DNA of 64,000 bases. Source: Thiobacillus denitrificans ATCC 25259 (GTDB taxonomy: Bacteria > Pseudomonadota > Gammaproteobacteria > Burkholderiales > Thiobacillaceae). The translations under genes were made by a program, and so were the position numbers. Under the pieces are notes generated by a model that ran no database searches, was not told the origin of the DNA, and was given only the letters and a program-made list of their open reading frames with translations. Where the stretch lies: positions 1,922,001 through 1,986,000 of the forward strand of contig NC_007404.1 in NCBI RefSeq assembly GCF_000012745.1. The letters are read 5' to 3'. Each line of letters begins with the position of its first letter. Position 1 is the first letter of the stretch. Positions 36,272-45,093 of this stretch are shown one piece after another.

Positions 36272-37530
36272 TGAACATCCGACCAGGCGCCGGGAATGCG
36301 CGCCAAATTGCGACCGGATGGGCTGTTTTTCAGGTTTTCCAAAACTTCGGAGTCGAATTCGAGGACGAATCCGCCCGTAAGCTGCAAATCGACGCCATCG
36401 TGCGCAAACAATGCGCCGTACAGGTGAGCGTTGCCGTTGGCGATCAGGCGCGGCGGGGTGCCCGCTGCGAACGCCGGGTCGAACAGGTACAGCAGACCGT
36501 AGAATTCAGTGCCGGCGTTGAACGTGGTGTCGCCTTCCACCACGAGAAGCACCGGATTGTCGGCTGTTCCGACCTGACCGGGCGGATTGCAGTCGCCGGT
36601 GACCCAGATCAGGCCGCTGGATGTCGCGCCGAGGCCGGCACAACTCGTCACGACCTTCGCTTGATCCTTGATTTTCTGATACTCGGTTTCGGGGACGCCG
36701 AACAGGAACAGAAACAGGTCGGCGGGGAAGTTGGCATCGTTCCCGATCATGTCGGGACCGACCGTGCCGCTCGAGGTGAGCGCTTCGGACGACGGGCAGG
36801 CCCCGCCGGTGAAATCGCCGACGTGGCAACTTGCAAAGCTTCCGCCCGGGCTGAACGCGCCGTCCGACCAGGCCGACACGGGTACGCCCGATCCGCCGCC
36901 GTTCGAGTTGGTGATGATGCTGTAGTTGCCGGTCAAGTCGACGTTGCTCGCCGCCGCAAGCGGCGTGCCGACGTTGCCGAGCAGCAACGGGTAGAAAAAC
37001 GCGCCCTGCTTGATCACCGAGGTGCTGGTGGTATCCGCCGACTTGCCGATGGCGACAACGTTGTATACCAGTCGGCTGCTTGCACCGCTGACGGGGGTCA
37101 GCAGGAACAGCTCGAAACTGCCCTGACTCGGCTGACTGGTCAGGCTACCGCTGGAATATGTATTGATCGCAAGGTATTTCCAATTGGTCCGATCGCCCGA
37201 GCGGATCGGCAGGCATGGAGCCGCCGAACTGGTACAGGTCGTCCAGGTCAGGATCGGGGTCGTAGTCAGGTCGTCACTGTTATGCAATCCGCTGGGGCTG
37301 AGGCGTGCCCGATTGGCGTTCAGCAGGCCCAAGCCCTGCTCCATCCCCGACTCGGCCGCCGCGAGGGCCTCACGCGCACGAAAATCGTTGGCCGCGGAAC
37401 GGGTATCGAGCGTCAGCACGCCTGCGCCGTAGAGCGCGAGCAGGCTCAGCAGGATCACGATCATCAAGGTGACGATCAGGGAGATGCCGCGCTGGCTGGC
37501 GGGAACGAACGGCTTGCCGGATGTCGTCAT
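36268..37530 (-). CDS. PilX-like minor pilin
   Basis: This 420-residue protein has the PilX N-terminal helix (RGISLIVTLMIVILLSLLALYGAGVL) without a glutamate at the usual fifth position; it is longer than most PilX proteins (about 160-200). It overlaps the pilV-like start (ATGA, 36268-36271). The large C-terminal half is of unknown fold. It is probably a pseudopilin of the same tip complex. Confidence 0.8.
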   Translation of the reverse strand: MTTSGKPFVPASQRGISLIVTLMIVILLSLLALYGAGVLTLDTRSAANDFRAREALAAAESGMEQGLGLLNANRARLSPSGLHNSDDLTTTPILTWTTCTSSAAPCLPIRSGDRTNWKYLAINTYSSGSLTSQPSQGSFELFLLTPVSGASSRLVYNVVAIGKSADTTSTSVIKQGAFFYPLLLGNVGTPLAAASNVDLTGNYSIITNSNGGGSGVPVSAWSDGAFSPGGSFASCHVGDFTGGACPSSEALTSSGTVGPDMIGNDANFPADLFLFLFGVPETEYQKIKDQAKVVTSCAGLGATSSGLIWVTGDCNPPGQVGTADNPVLLVVEGDTTFNAGTEFYGLLYLFDPAFAAGTPPRLIANGNAHLYGALFAHDGVDLQLTGGFVLEFDSEVLENLKNSPSGRNLARIPGAWSDVQ

Positions 37531-37532
37531 GG

Positions 37533-38405
37533 TCAGCTCAATCTGTCGTTGCGGACACGAATGGTTTCCTGAAGCGTCCGCTCGACGCCGGGGTCGGCTT
37601 TCAGGTGGCCCGTGATCTTGATCGTGAATTCGCGCACGTCGATGGAAAAACCCGAGCTCGTGAGCGTGACAGGGGAATTGTTGGTGACGGTGAAGACGTC
37701 GATCTCGACAACGTTTTCGTCGGTGAGGTTTTCCCAGCTACCGCCCGAAGTGCAGGTGTCGCCGCTGCTTGCAGACGTACGGACTTCCACGGCGTTCTCG
37801 GTCGTATCGAGGCGGTAGCCGAGCCGCTCGCCGTTGGCGTAGGTCCCGCTGGCGTCGGTGTCGGAGGCAAATAGAATGCAGTTCGTGGTGTGGATCAGGG
37901 TGGATTCCGGACGCAGGATGTTCCAACTGGTCGCCGGCACGCCGTCCGCGTTGGTGACGCTGGCGGGCCAGGTGCCGGTGAGCGTCACGCTGAAACTGCC
38001 GCTGTTGTAATTCGTGATACTGCCGCGATAGACGGTCGTGCCGTTTTTGTAAACGAGGGTTCCCCCCTCTGCCTTCGTTCCGATGTCTCCGAGATTGCCG
38101 GCGCTGCTCGTCACCGTCACGGTTCCGGTCGTGCCGCTCAAGGTCAGCGGATCGGTCAGGCGAATGCGGGTGACTTCCGCCGCTGGATCCCAGATCGTCG
38201 CTCGCCGCAGGTCGCGGGAAAGCATGGTCATGACCTGGCGCATCTCCTGATCCAGCCGCCCCATCTTGATGGTGTCGTTGCTGCTGCTCATCGTGGTGGT
38301 CAAGAGGCTCATCGCGGCGGCCACGACGATCATGCCCACCGCGAGGCCGATCATGAGCTCGACCAGGCCGAAGCCAGCTTGGTGTCGGGTGCGGAGGTTC
38401 AGCAT
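37533..38405 (-). CDS. pilW: PilW-like minor pilin
   Basis: The ATG at 38405 gives 290 residues. The type IV leader is GFGLVELMIGLAVGMIVVAAAMSLL, with the GF cleavage site and glutamate. It overlaps fimT by seven bases. It joins PilV and PilX in the tip complex. Confidence 0.87.
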   Translation of the reverse strand: MLNLRTRHQAGFGLVELMIGLAVGMIVVAAAMSLLTTTMSSSNDTIKMGRLDQEMRQVMTMLSRDLRRATIWDPAAEVTRIRLTDPLTLSGTTGTVTVTSSAGNLGDIGTKAEGGTLVYKNGTTVYRGSITNYNSGSFSVTLTGTWPASVTNADGVPATSWNILRPESTLIHTTNCILFASDTDASGTYANGERLGYRLDTTENAVEVRTSASSGDTCTSGGSWENLTDENVVEIDVFTVTNNSPVTLTSSGFSIDVREFTIKITGHLKADPGVERTLQETIRVRNDRLS

Positions 38406-38917
38406 GATGGATACCCCTGACCGCCGCCGGGGACGCAGATCCGGATACGCCCGACGGTTCCCACCTTCACATAAACCTCCACGCCGTTCGCGGACTCGAG
38501 TTCCACGGTTTCGTTGCCGACGACCGTTCCTCGCTGCGGGTTGAACCCGAACACGTGGCCGGTACCGGGTTCGTCCAATTCGACCCCCTTGAACGCAGTG
38601 CTGTAGACCGCGCGATCGACATCGTCGACTTTGCACGCGCCGGTCGAGCAGTCGCAGGTCGACGACTCTGTCATCCCTATGCACCAGGTCGAACCGCTGC
38701 CGGTCACCACCGCATTCAGTTTCTTGTTGCGCTTGATGGCTTCGCTTTTGGCGTTGACAAGGAAGGCGCTCACCGTTTCTGCCGCACGCTTGACGCGATA
38801 TTTGTCAAAGAACGAATTGAATGACGGTGCGGCCATCGTGAGCAGGATCGCGAGAATCGCGACGACAATCACCATTTCCACGAGGGTGAAGCCCTTCGGC
38901 CCGGGGAGCGGTCTCAT
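38399..38917 (-). CDS. fimT: FimT/GspH-type minor pilin
   Basis: This 172-residue pilin-like protein has the leader PKGFTLVEMVIVVAILAILLTMAAPSF, cleaved at the GF step. The FFDKYRVKRAAETVSAFL part matches FimT/GspH. It follows pilE by nine bases. Confidence 0.88.
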   Translation of the reverse strand: MRPLPGPKGFTLVEMVIVVAILAILLTMAAPSFNSFFDKYRVKRAAETVSAFLVNAKSEAIKRNKKLNAVVTGSGSTWCIGMTESSTCDCSTGACKVDDVDRAVYSTAFKGVELDEPGTGHVFGFNPQRGTVVGNETVELESANGVEVYVKVGTVGRIRICVPGGGQGYPSC

Positions 38918-38926
38918 GTCGTGGCC

Positions 38927-39331
38927 CTATTTCGTCCAGCAGCCCGAAGCGGGTGTTTTGTTGCCGCTCTGGTTGATCGCGAGCGACGTACAGCCGCTGT
39001 CGTTGGCCTGGGCGCCGGTGGCGGTCGCCGTGACGGTATAGGCGCTGGCGCTGGTGGCGGTGGCGCTGCCGACCGTGATGCTGTAGCCGTAATAGGGATT
39101 GTTGTCGGAAAAACCGGCGTCAGCGAGGTTGCTCGAGTAGGTGTTGTGATTCGCCCGCCACTTCTCGAGCCCGAGCTGTATCTTGAGCAGGTCGGCCTGC
39201 GCGTCGGCACGGCGCGCCGAGAGCATGTATTTCTGATACCCCGGATAGGCGATCGACGCCAGAATGCCGACGATCGCCACCGTAATCATCAGTTCGATCA
39301 ACGTGAATCCGTTTTGTCTTCCCGACTTCAT
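38927..39331 (-). CDS. pilE: Type IV pilin-like protein PilE
   Basis: The ATG at 39331 gives 134 residues. The leader is [28 protein letters not shown] with the GF cleavage site and glutamate at +5. A GKGRD-like site (AAAAGGGACGAG) precedes the ATG. It is the first gene of the operon and is a minor pilin; the major pilin PilA is not in view. Confidence 0.9.
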   Translation of the reverse strand: MKSGRQNGFTLIELMITVAIVGILASIAYPGYQKYMLSARRADAQADLLKIQLGLEKWRANHNTYSSNLADAGFSDNNPYYGYSITVGSATATSASAYTVTATATGAQANDSGCTSLAINQSGNKTPASGCWTK

Positions 39332-39594
39332 GTCTCGTCCCTTTTCACGTGTTTGCACCCTAACTCCTGTCCGGGGCAGCTGCCACGGATAACCGATGGC
39401 CGGCGTCTTTGGCCCGCCAAGCGGGTAATCGGCGCCGCATTCCGCTCGCCTGGGTTGCGCTAACCGGTTATTACGGCGCATCGGCTGGATTCTGTAGCGC
39501 GCCTATCGAGCGCGAACATCGCCGGGGTGGACAATCCCCTCTAAAATTGCGCGGTGAACAAAAACGGCTTTTACGCTCCAGAAGGGAACGCTGC

Positions 39595-40701
39595 TTGACC
39601 GGCCGCACGCTCGTGGTCGGTGCCGGGGTGTCCGGCTTGGCTGTCGCACTGGCCCTGTTGCAGCGCGGGCACAAGGTGACCCTGCTGGAGCGCGGCACGG
39701 CCGGGGCAGAGTCGTCGTGGGCGGGCGGCGGCATACTCTCGCCCCTGCTGCCGTGGGATTATCCCGACCCCGTTTCCTCCCTCGCCTTGCGTGCGATGGG
39801 CGGCTACGCCGGCTGGGTGGACAACATCGAGGCGACATCCGGGCACGATGCCGAATTGTGGCGCTGTGGCATGCTCGCACTCGACGTGCCGTTCCCCGAC
39901 GAGGCGCTGCGCTGGTGTAGCGCCCACGGGATAAGGGGGGAGCCGGGCTGCCCGGAGATGCAGAACCTCGAGCGCGATGTCTGCACGGGAAATCCGCTCT
40001 GGCTCCCCGGCATCGCCCAAGTACGTAATCCCCGGCTGGTGGCCGCGCTGCAGGCTGCGGTGACCAGAACCGGTGGCACGATCCGCGAACACTGCCCGGC
40101 AGTCGGCGTGGTGCGTGATGGCCGACGCGTCACGGCGATACGGACTGAAGCGGAAACACTGGCGGCTGACAGCGTCGTGCTGGCGACCGGTGCCTGGTCC
40201 GGGCTGGGACTCGAGGGCTTGGCCCCCATGCCGCAGGTACGCCCGATCCGCGGCCAGATGCTGCTCTTCAAGCTCACCCCAGGCGCGCTCGAAACCATCC
40301 TCTATCGCAACGGGCTCTATCTGATTCCCCGCCGTGACGGCCACGTGCTCGTCGGCAGCACGGTCGAGGACGTCGGCTTCGACAAGTCGACCGACGCGGC
40401 GACGCGCGCCCGACTGCACGCCGAGGCGGCGGAACTCCTGCCGGCGCTGCGGCGTGTCGAGCCGATCCGCCACTGGGCCGGGCTGCGCCCGGGCTCGCCG
40501 GACAATATCCCGATCATCGACCGGCACCCGGATTACGACAATGTCTTCGTCAACACGGGGCATTACCGCTACGGGGTGACGCTGGCGCCGGCTTCGGCCG
40601 AACTGTTGGTCGACCTGATGGAAGGTCGCACGCCAGCGCTCGACCCCGCGCCCTATCGCTGGCACGCGGCACTCGCGCGCGAATGGCACAGAACGCTGTA
40701 G
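39595..40701 (+). CDS. thiO: FAD-dependent glycine oxidase ThiO
   Basis: The TTG at 39595 follows a good Shine-Dalgarno (AGAAGGGAA) and gives 368 residues. The dinucleotide motif VVGAGVSGLAVALAL is at the N-terminus. The C-terminal HWAGLRPGSPDNIPIID is typical of DAAO/ThiO. ThiO makes dehydroglycine for the thiamine thiazole. No other thi gene or TPP riboswitch was seen, so another amine oxidase is possible. Confidence 0.82.
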   Translation: MTGRTLVVGAGVSGLAVALALLQRGHKVTLLERGTAGAESSWAGGGILSPLLPWDYPDPVSSLALRAMGGYAGWVDNIEATSGHDAELWRCGMLALDVPFPDEALRWCSAHGIRGEPGCPEMQNLERDVCTGNPLWLPGIAQVRNPRLVAALQAAVTRTGGTIREHCPAVGVVRDGRRVTAIRTEAETLAADSVVLATGAWSGLGLEGLAPMPQVRPIRGQMLLFKLTPGALETILYRNGLYLIPRRDGHVLVGSTVEDVGFDKSTDAATRARLHAEAAELLPALRRVEPIRHWAGLRPGSPDNIPIIDRHPDYDNVFVNTGHYRYGVTLAPASAELLVDLMEGRTPALDPAPYRWHAALAREWHRTL

Positions 40702-40817
40702 CGCCTGGCGGCAGGCCGCGAACCAGTTGGTTTACACTCGGCGCCACATGAAGTTTCTCACTGCTGCGATGTCTAATCCCCTCCGGAACCGGTCGTGCGA
40801 CAGGAGTGCCGCATCGA

Positions 40818-41801
40818 ATGCGCGAACGCATCGCGCGACAAGGTCGACCTTTGACTGAGGCGACTCGGACACATCCTCTGGTCGTCTGGGTCATCAACGA
40901 CGGCAAGCCGGGGCACGTGAACCAGTCGCTCGGACTGGCCGAAGCGCTGGCGCGCGCAAGCCCGACGGATATCCGCACCTTCCCGGCGCTCGCACCGTGG
41001 CGCGCGTGGCTCGCCTGGCTTTCGAAACGCGCGCCGCATGGCAAGGAGCCGCGGCCGGATCTGATCGTCGGCGCCGGCCACGCCACCCACCTGACGCTGC
41101 TCGCCCTGCGCCGTGCACGCGGGGGGCGCGCCGTCGTGCTGATGAAGCCGAGCCTGCCGCGTCGCGCGTTCGACCTGTGCATTATTCCGGAGCACGACGG
41201 TGTTGAACCCGATGCGCACACGCTCGTGACCGAGGGCGCGCTGAACCGTATCCGGCCGCCCGCACTGCGCACGACCGAGACCGCGACGCGGGGGCTGCTG
41301 CTGATCGGAGGCGTTTCGACCCATTTCACCTGGGACAGCGACGCGATCCTGCTGCAGATCCAGAGCATCACCGCGCGCACGCCGGCGATCCAGTGGACGC
41401 TCACGACATCGCGCCGTACGCCCGAAGATTTCCTCGCGCAGTTGCCGAAGACGGCCCCGAACCTGACGGTCGTCCCCCATACAGCTACCCCACCCGACTG
41501 GCTGCCCGCGCAACTCGCGCGCTGCGACAACGTCTGGGTCACGCCCGACAGTGCATCGATGGTGTTCGAAGCCTTGACCGCCGGCGCGGACGTCGGCGTC
41601 TTCGACCTGCCGGTCAACCCGAAGAGCCGCGTCGCCTGGGCGATCGCGCGTCTCGCCGACGCGGGGCGCGTGACGCGCTTTACCGCCTGGTGCGCGCAGG
41701 AAACCCCTTACCCCGCGTTGCGCCGCAAAACGAACCCGCCGCTGGCCGAGGCCGACCGGTGCGCCGCCTGGATACTCGACTGGCTCGGCGCCAAGCACTA
41801 G
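40818..41801 (+). CDS. ELM1-family protein (GT-B-like)
   Basis: The ATG at 40818 is chosen over a GTG at 40806; AGGAG precedes it. The product of 327 residues belongs to the mitochondrial-fission ELM1 family (VVWVINDGKPGHVNQSLGLAEAL). Bacterial members often lie beside LPS glycosyltransferase genes, as here (six bases before the GT4 gene). No activity is assigned. The exact start is uncertain. Confidence 0.8.
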   Translation: MRERIARQGRPLTEATRTHPLVVWVINDGKPGHVNQSLGLAEALARASPTDIRTFPALAPWRAWLAWLSKRAPHGKEPRPDLIVGAGHATHLTLLALRRARGGRAVVLMKPSLPRRAFDLCIIPEHDGVEPDAHTLVTEGALNRIRPPALRTTETATRGLLLIGGVSTHFTWDSDAILLQIQSITARTPAIQWTLTTSRRTPEDFLAQLPKTAPNLTVVPHTATPPDWLPAQLARCDNVWVTPDSASMVFEALTAGADVGVFDLPVNPKSRVAWAIARLADAGRVTRFTAWCAQETPYPALRRKTNPPLAEADRCAAWILDWLGAKH

Positions 41802-41807
41802 GAACCC

Positions 41808-42938
41808 ATGTCTGAAGAAAAAAAACTGACCGTACTGCAACTGCTTCCCGCGCTCGAATCCGGGGGCGTCGAGCGCGGGACCGTCGAAATCGCGCAGGCG
41901 CTGGTCGAACACGGCCACCGCGCGCTCGTCATGTCCGCCGGTGGGCGCCTCGTCGCCCCGCTGACGCAGGCGGGTGCTCTGCATTTCACCTGGCCGATCG
42001 GCGTCAAGTCGGTGCGAACGCTCGCGCTCGTCTCGCGCCTGAGAAAATTCCTGAGCGAACAAAAGGTCGACGTCGTCCACGCGCGCTCGCGCGTCCCGGC
42101 CTGGATCGCTTGGCTCGCCTGGCGCCGCATGGACCCGTCGACGCGGCCGCGCTTCGTCACGACCGTACACGGTCTCTACGGCGTCAACCGCTACAGCGCG
42201 ATCATGGCGCGCGGCGAGCGCGTGATCGCAGTCTCCAACACGGTGCGCGACTACATCCTGCGCGAATATCCCAAGACCCTGCCGTGGCGCGTCGACGTCA
42301 TCCACCGCGGCGTCGACGGCGCGCTCTATCCCCATGGCTGGAAACCCGATGCCGGCTGGCACGCTGCATTCTTCGGTCAGTTCCCGAATGCGGCGGGCAA
42401 GCTGCTGCTCACCCTGCCCGGTCGCATCACGCGCCTCAAGGGACATGAGTCCTTCATCGAACTCGTCGCCCGGCTGAAGCGCCGCGGACTGCCCGTGCAT
42501 GGCCTGATCGTCGGCGGCGCGGCAGCGTCCAAGCAGCGTTATTTGCAGAAGTTGCGCTACCGCGTGCGCAGCATGGGGCTCGAAGCCGACATCAGTTTCA
42601 CGGGCCAGCGCGACGACCTGAAAAACATCCTTGCTATGTCGAACCTCGTGCTCTCTCTGTCGACCCAGCCCGAATCCTTCGGCCGCACGACGCTCGAAGC
42701 GCTGCGGCTCGGCGTGCCGACCGCGGGCTTCGATCACGGCGGCGTAGGGGAAATCCTGCGTACGGTCTATCCGGCCGGCTTGCTGCCGATGGACCGCATC
42801 GACGAGGCCTGCCAGCGCATCGCGCACCTGCTGCAGGAGCCCGACGCGGTGCCTGAGGGCGACTTCTTTCCGTTGAAGGCGATGATCGAGCGCACGCTCG
42901 CGCTCTACGAACAGCTCGCGCGGGCGCCGCGGCGTTAG
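41808..42938 (+). CDS. Glycosyltransferase family 4
   Basis: This 376-residue GT-B enzyme has the EX7E-type motif in QPESFGRTTLEALRLG and a nucleotide-sugar binding core (LPGRITRLKGHESFIELVARL). Its 3' end overlaps the convergent GT10 gene by four bases. It likely adds a sugar to LPS core or lipid carrier. Substrate is not readable. Confidence 0.9.
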   Translation: MSEEKKLTVLQLLPALESGGVERGTVEIAQALVEHGHRALVMSAGGRLVAPLTQAGALHFTWPIGVKSVRTLALVSRLRKFLSEQKVDVVHARSRVPAWIAWLAWRRMDPSTRPRFVTTVHGLYGVNRYSAIMARGERVIAVSNTVRDYILREYPKTLPWRVDVIHRGVDGALYPHGWKPDAGWHAAFFGQFPNAAGKLLLTLPGRITRLKGHESFIELVARLKRRGLPVHGLIVGGAAASKQRYLQKLRYRVRSMGLEADISFTGQRDDLKNILAMSNLVLSLSTQPESFGRTTLEALRLGVPTAGFDHGGVGEILRTVYPAGLLPMDRIDEACQRIAHLLQEPDAVPEGDFFPLKAMIERTLALYEQLARAPRR

Positions 42939-44002
42939 CTTCGCCCGCGCAGCGCCGCGGGCAGATGCAGCAACCGCCCGCGCAGCTTGCCGTACAGGTC
43001 GCGCAAGGCGACGACCGGGCTCGACAGCCGCAACGCCCGCCGCGACAAGATATTCGCGCCACATTCGATGGCCGTGTCCGGACGATGAAGACGCGCGATC
43101 GCGCGGGCCATCACAGCGAAGAAGTTATGCTCGAACATCACGCGTCGCCTCGCTTCGAGCAGGGCCGGAAGGCGTTTGCCGTACTCGTCGTTGGCGATCG
43201 CGCTGCGAATGGTGTGCAGCGCCCCGGCCGGGTCGTCGATGTCGATGCGGATGAAGCTCTCGTGCGGAAAGTATTCCTCGGCGTTCGGGCAGCCGTAATA
43301 GAACGGCAGCGTCAGCCCGAGAAAGGGGTCGGCGAGCTTCTCCGTCCAGTGGTGCACGCCGACAAAATTTTCAATTGCGACGTGGTAGCGGTAGCTGCGC
43401 AGGCAGTCTGCCTTGTCGTCGAGCGCACGCGCAGTCCCCCGGCCGAACACGTCGAGCTCGGGCATGTGCGCGACGAGCCAATGCATGAAGCGCGCGCGAC
43501 GATGATGCAGGGTATGGCGCATGGCCTTGGGCGAATAGACCATCGAGGTGTCGCGCGTTTTCTCCGCCGGCGGATGCTCCAGCATATGGTCGAACGACTC
43601 GGTCTCGTCGCGCCCGATCCCGTAGAACCAGTGCAGCGCCGGCTGCCCGAACATCCGCTGGCCATGCGGCAGCGCCCAGTCGGGCTGACTCGTGAGCACT
43701 GCGCCGAACTGGGCCGTGAAGTCGTCGCCGTAGATCTTCACCGAGGACGGCTCGGTCGTCACGAGCAATGTATGCGCGCGCGGACACGCAAGTTCCTCGA
43801 ACGTGGTCTTCTTCGCTTCGCCCGGACGGGCGGGTAGATCGTCGTAGACGACCAGCCAGTCGTAATCGCGCGCATCGCGCTCGAAGACGAATTCGCAGCC
43901 CTCCCAGGCCGGGGTGGCGTGCGGCAGCTGGTGCAGCCACGCCGCCGCAGGCAGGCTGCTCAAAACCTTCACGCGCAGCGGCGGAGCAGGCTTCGGCGCC
44001 AT
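42935..44002 (-). CDS. Glycosyltransferase family 10 (fucosyltransferase-type)
   Basis: This 355-residue protein carries the family-10 stretch YRYHVAIENFVG...WTEKLADPFLGLTLPFYYGCP...SFIRIDI, as in alpha-1,3-fucosyltransferases. It likely transfers a deoxyhexose. It overlaps the next gene's stop and is the last gene of the minus-strand O-antigen block. Confidence 0.85.
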   Translation of the reverse strand: MAPKPAPPLRVKVLSSLPAAAWLHQLPHATPAWEGCEFVFERDARDYDWLVVYDDLPARPGEAKKTTFEELACPRAHTLLVTTEPSSVKIYGDDFTAQFGAVLTSQPDWALPHGQRMFGQPALHWFYGIGRDETESFDHMLEHPPAEKTRDTSMVYSPKAMRHTLHHRRARFMHWLVAHMPELDVFGRGTARALDDKADCLRSYRYHVAIENFVGVHHWTEKLADPFLGLTLPFYYGCPNAEEYFPHESFIRIDIDDPAGALHTIRSAIANDEYGKRLPALLEARRRVMFEHNFFAVMARAIARLHRPDTAIECGANILSRRALRLSSPVVALRDLYGKLRGRLLHLPAALRGRS

Positions 44003-45093
44003 CAGAAGCTGCGCAGGCCTTCCGGCCAGTCGCGACCGGCAGCGAGTTCGCCTGCGTCGAGCTCAGGCATGCGCGCCGCGATCCAGGCTGGCGTAATAGT
44101 CTTCATGCACGCATGAAAGTCGGGGTTGCGGCAGGTCTTGGCGTAGCAGTTGATGCAGGGCAGCACGGCCTGCACGGCGACGGTGCCGGCACCGATCGGC
44201 TTGACGCGGCGCGGGTCGGTAGGGCCGCATATGACCAGCAAGGGGCGCCCCGCGGCCGAGGCGAAATGCGCCGTGCCGGTATCATTGCCGACGATCGCCG
44301 AGGCGCCGCTGCACAGCGGCGCGATGTCGAACAACTGAAGCTGTCCGTTGAGGTTCAGCACATAGTCGCCCGCGCGCGCGATCTCCTCACATTCATCCAC
44401 TTCGTCCGGCCCGCCGATCACGACGATTTTCGCGACGCCCTCGGCGTGAAGCAGGCGCGCGAGTTCCGCGAAACGCGCCGCCCCCCAGCGCTTGAGCTTC
44501 CCCGACGCGTTCGATCCCGGCAGCAGCACAACGTAGTCGCCGTCGCCGAGCCCATGCCGGGACCGCAGCGCGTCGACGGCCGCGAGCCGCTCGGGCGGCG
44601 GGTGGAGCACCGGGCGCGTCGTGCGCGCGGGTATCCCGATCGACTCGAGCACCGACTGCATCATCGGCAGCGCGTGGGCGCCCGACTTGCGGATCGCGGG
44701 TTGATGCGTGTACGGAAAACCGCCGCGATTGCCGATGCGCACGCGCGGCGCACCGCCGGTCAGCCACAGCAGCGCGAGCAGCAGGCGCGAATGATCGGAA
44801 GCCTGCAGGTCGATCACGAGGTCGTATCGCCCTTGCCGAACTTTTTTAATCCACGCGAGGCTATTGGCCCAGCGCCGCGTCTTGCTGCGCACGTCGATCG
44901 CCCAGACCTCCGAGAAGCGCGGGTCGTGCGCAAAAAGTCCGGCGCAGTTGGGCTGGGTGTTGAGATCGATTTCGGCACTGGGGAAGGCGCGCGCGACGTC
45001 CTCCATCAACGCGCTCGCGATGACCACGTCGCCGAGCGCGCTCCATTTGATGACGAGCACGCGGCGAATTTCACTGAGGTGGACGGGCTTCAC
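44002..45093 (-). CDS. Glycosyltransferase family 9 (heptosyltransferase type)
   Basis: This 363-residue protein has the N-terminal pattern RRVLVIKWSALGDVVIASALMEDV and later VVIGGPDE, typical of GT9 heptosyltransferases. It likely works on LPS core. It overlaps the WbpM-like gene start region by four bases. Confidence 0.9.
   Translation of the reverse strand: MKPVHLSEIRRVLVIKWSALGDVVIASALMEDVARAFPSAEIDLNTQPNCAGLFAHDPRFSEVWAIDVRSKTRRWANSLAWIKKVRQGRYDLVIDLQASDHSRLLLALLWLTGGAPRVRIGNRGGFPYTHQPAIRKSGAHALPMMQSVLESIGIPARTTRPVLHPPPERLAAVDALRSRHGLGDGDYVVLLPGSNASGKLKRWGAARFAELARLLHAEGVAKIVVIGGPDEVDECEEIARAGDYVLNLNGQLQLFDIAPLCSGASAIVGNDTGTAHFASAAGRPLLVICGPTDPRRVKPIGAGTVAVQAVLPCINCYAKTCRNPDFHACMKTITPAWIAARMPELDAGELAAGRDWPEGLRSF

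Noticed and set aside
39332-39594. c-di-GMP or TPP riboswitch between pilE and thiO
   Set aside because: The conserved cores (for example GGACGCAAAGCC or CTGAGA...GGATAATGCC) are not present on either strand.
40773-43064. Long minus-strand frame of about 763 codons
   Set aside because: It lies opposite the ELM1 and GT4 genes and reads as Arg/Ala-rich shadow sequence.
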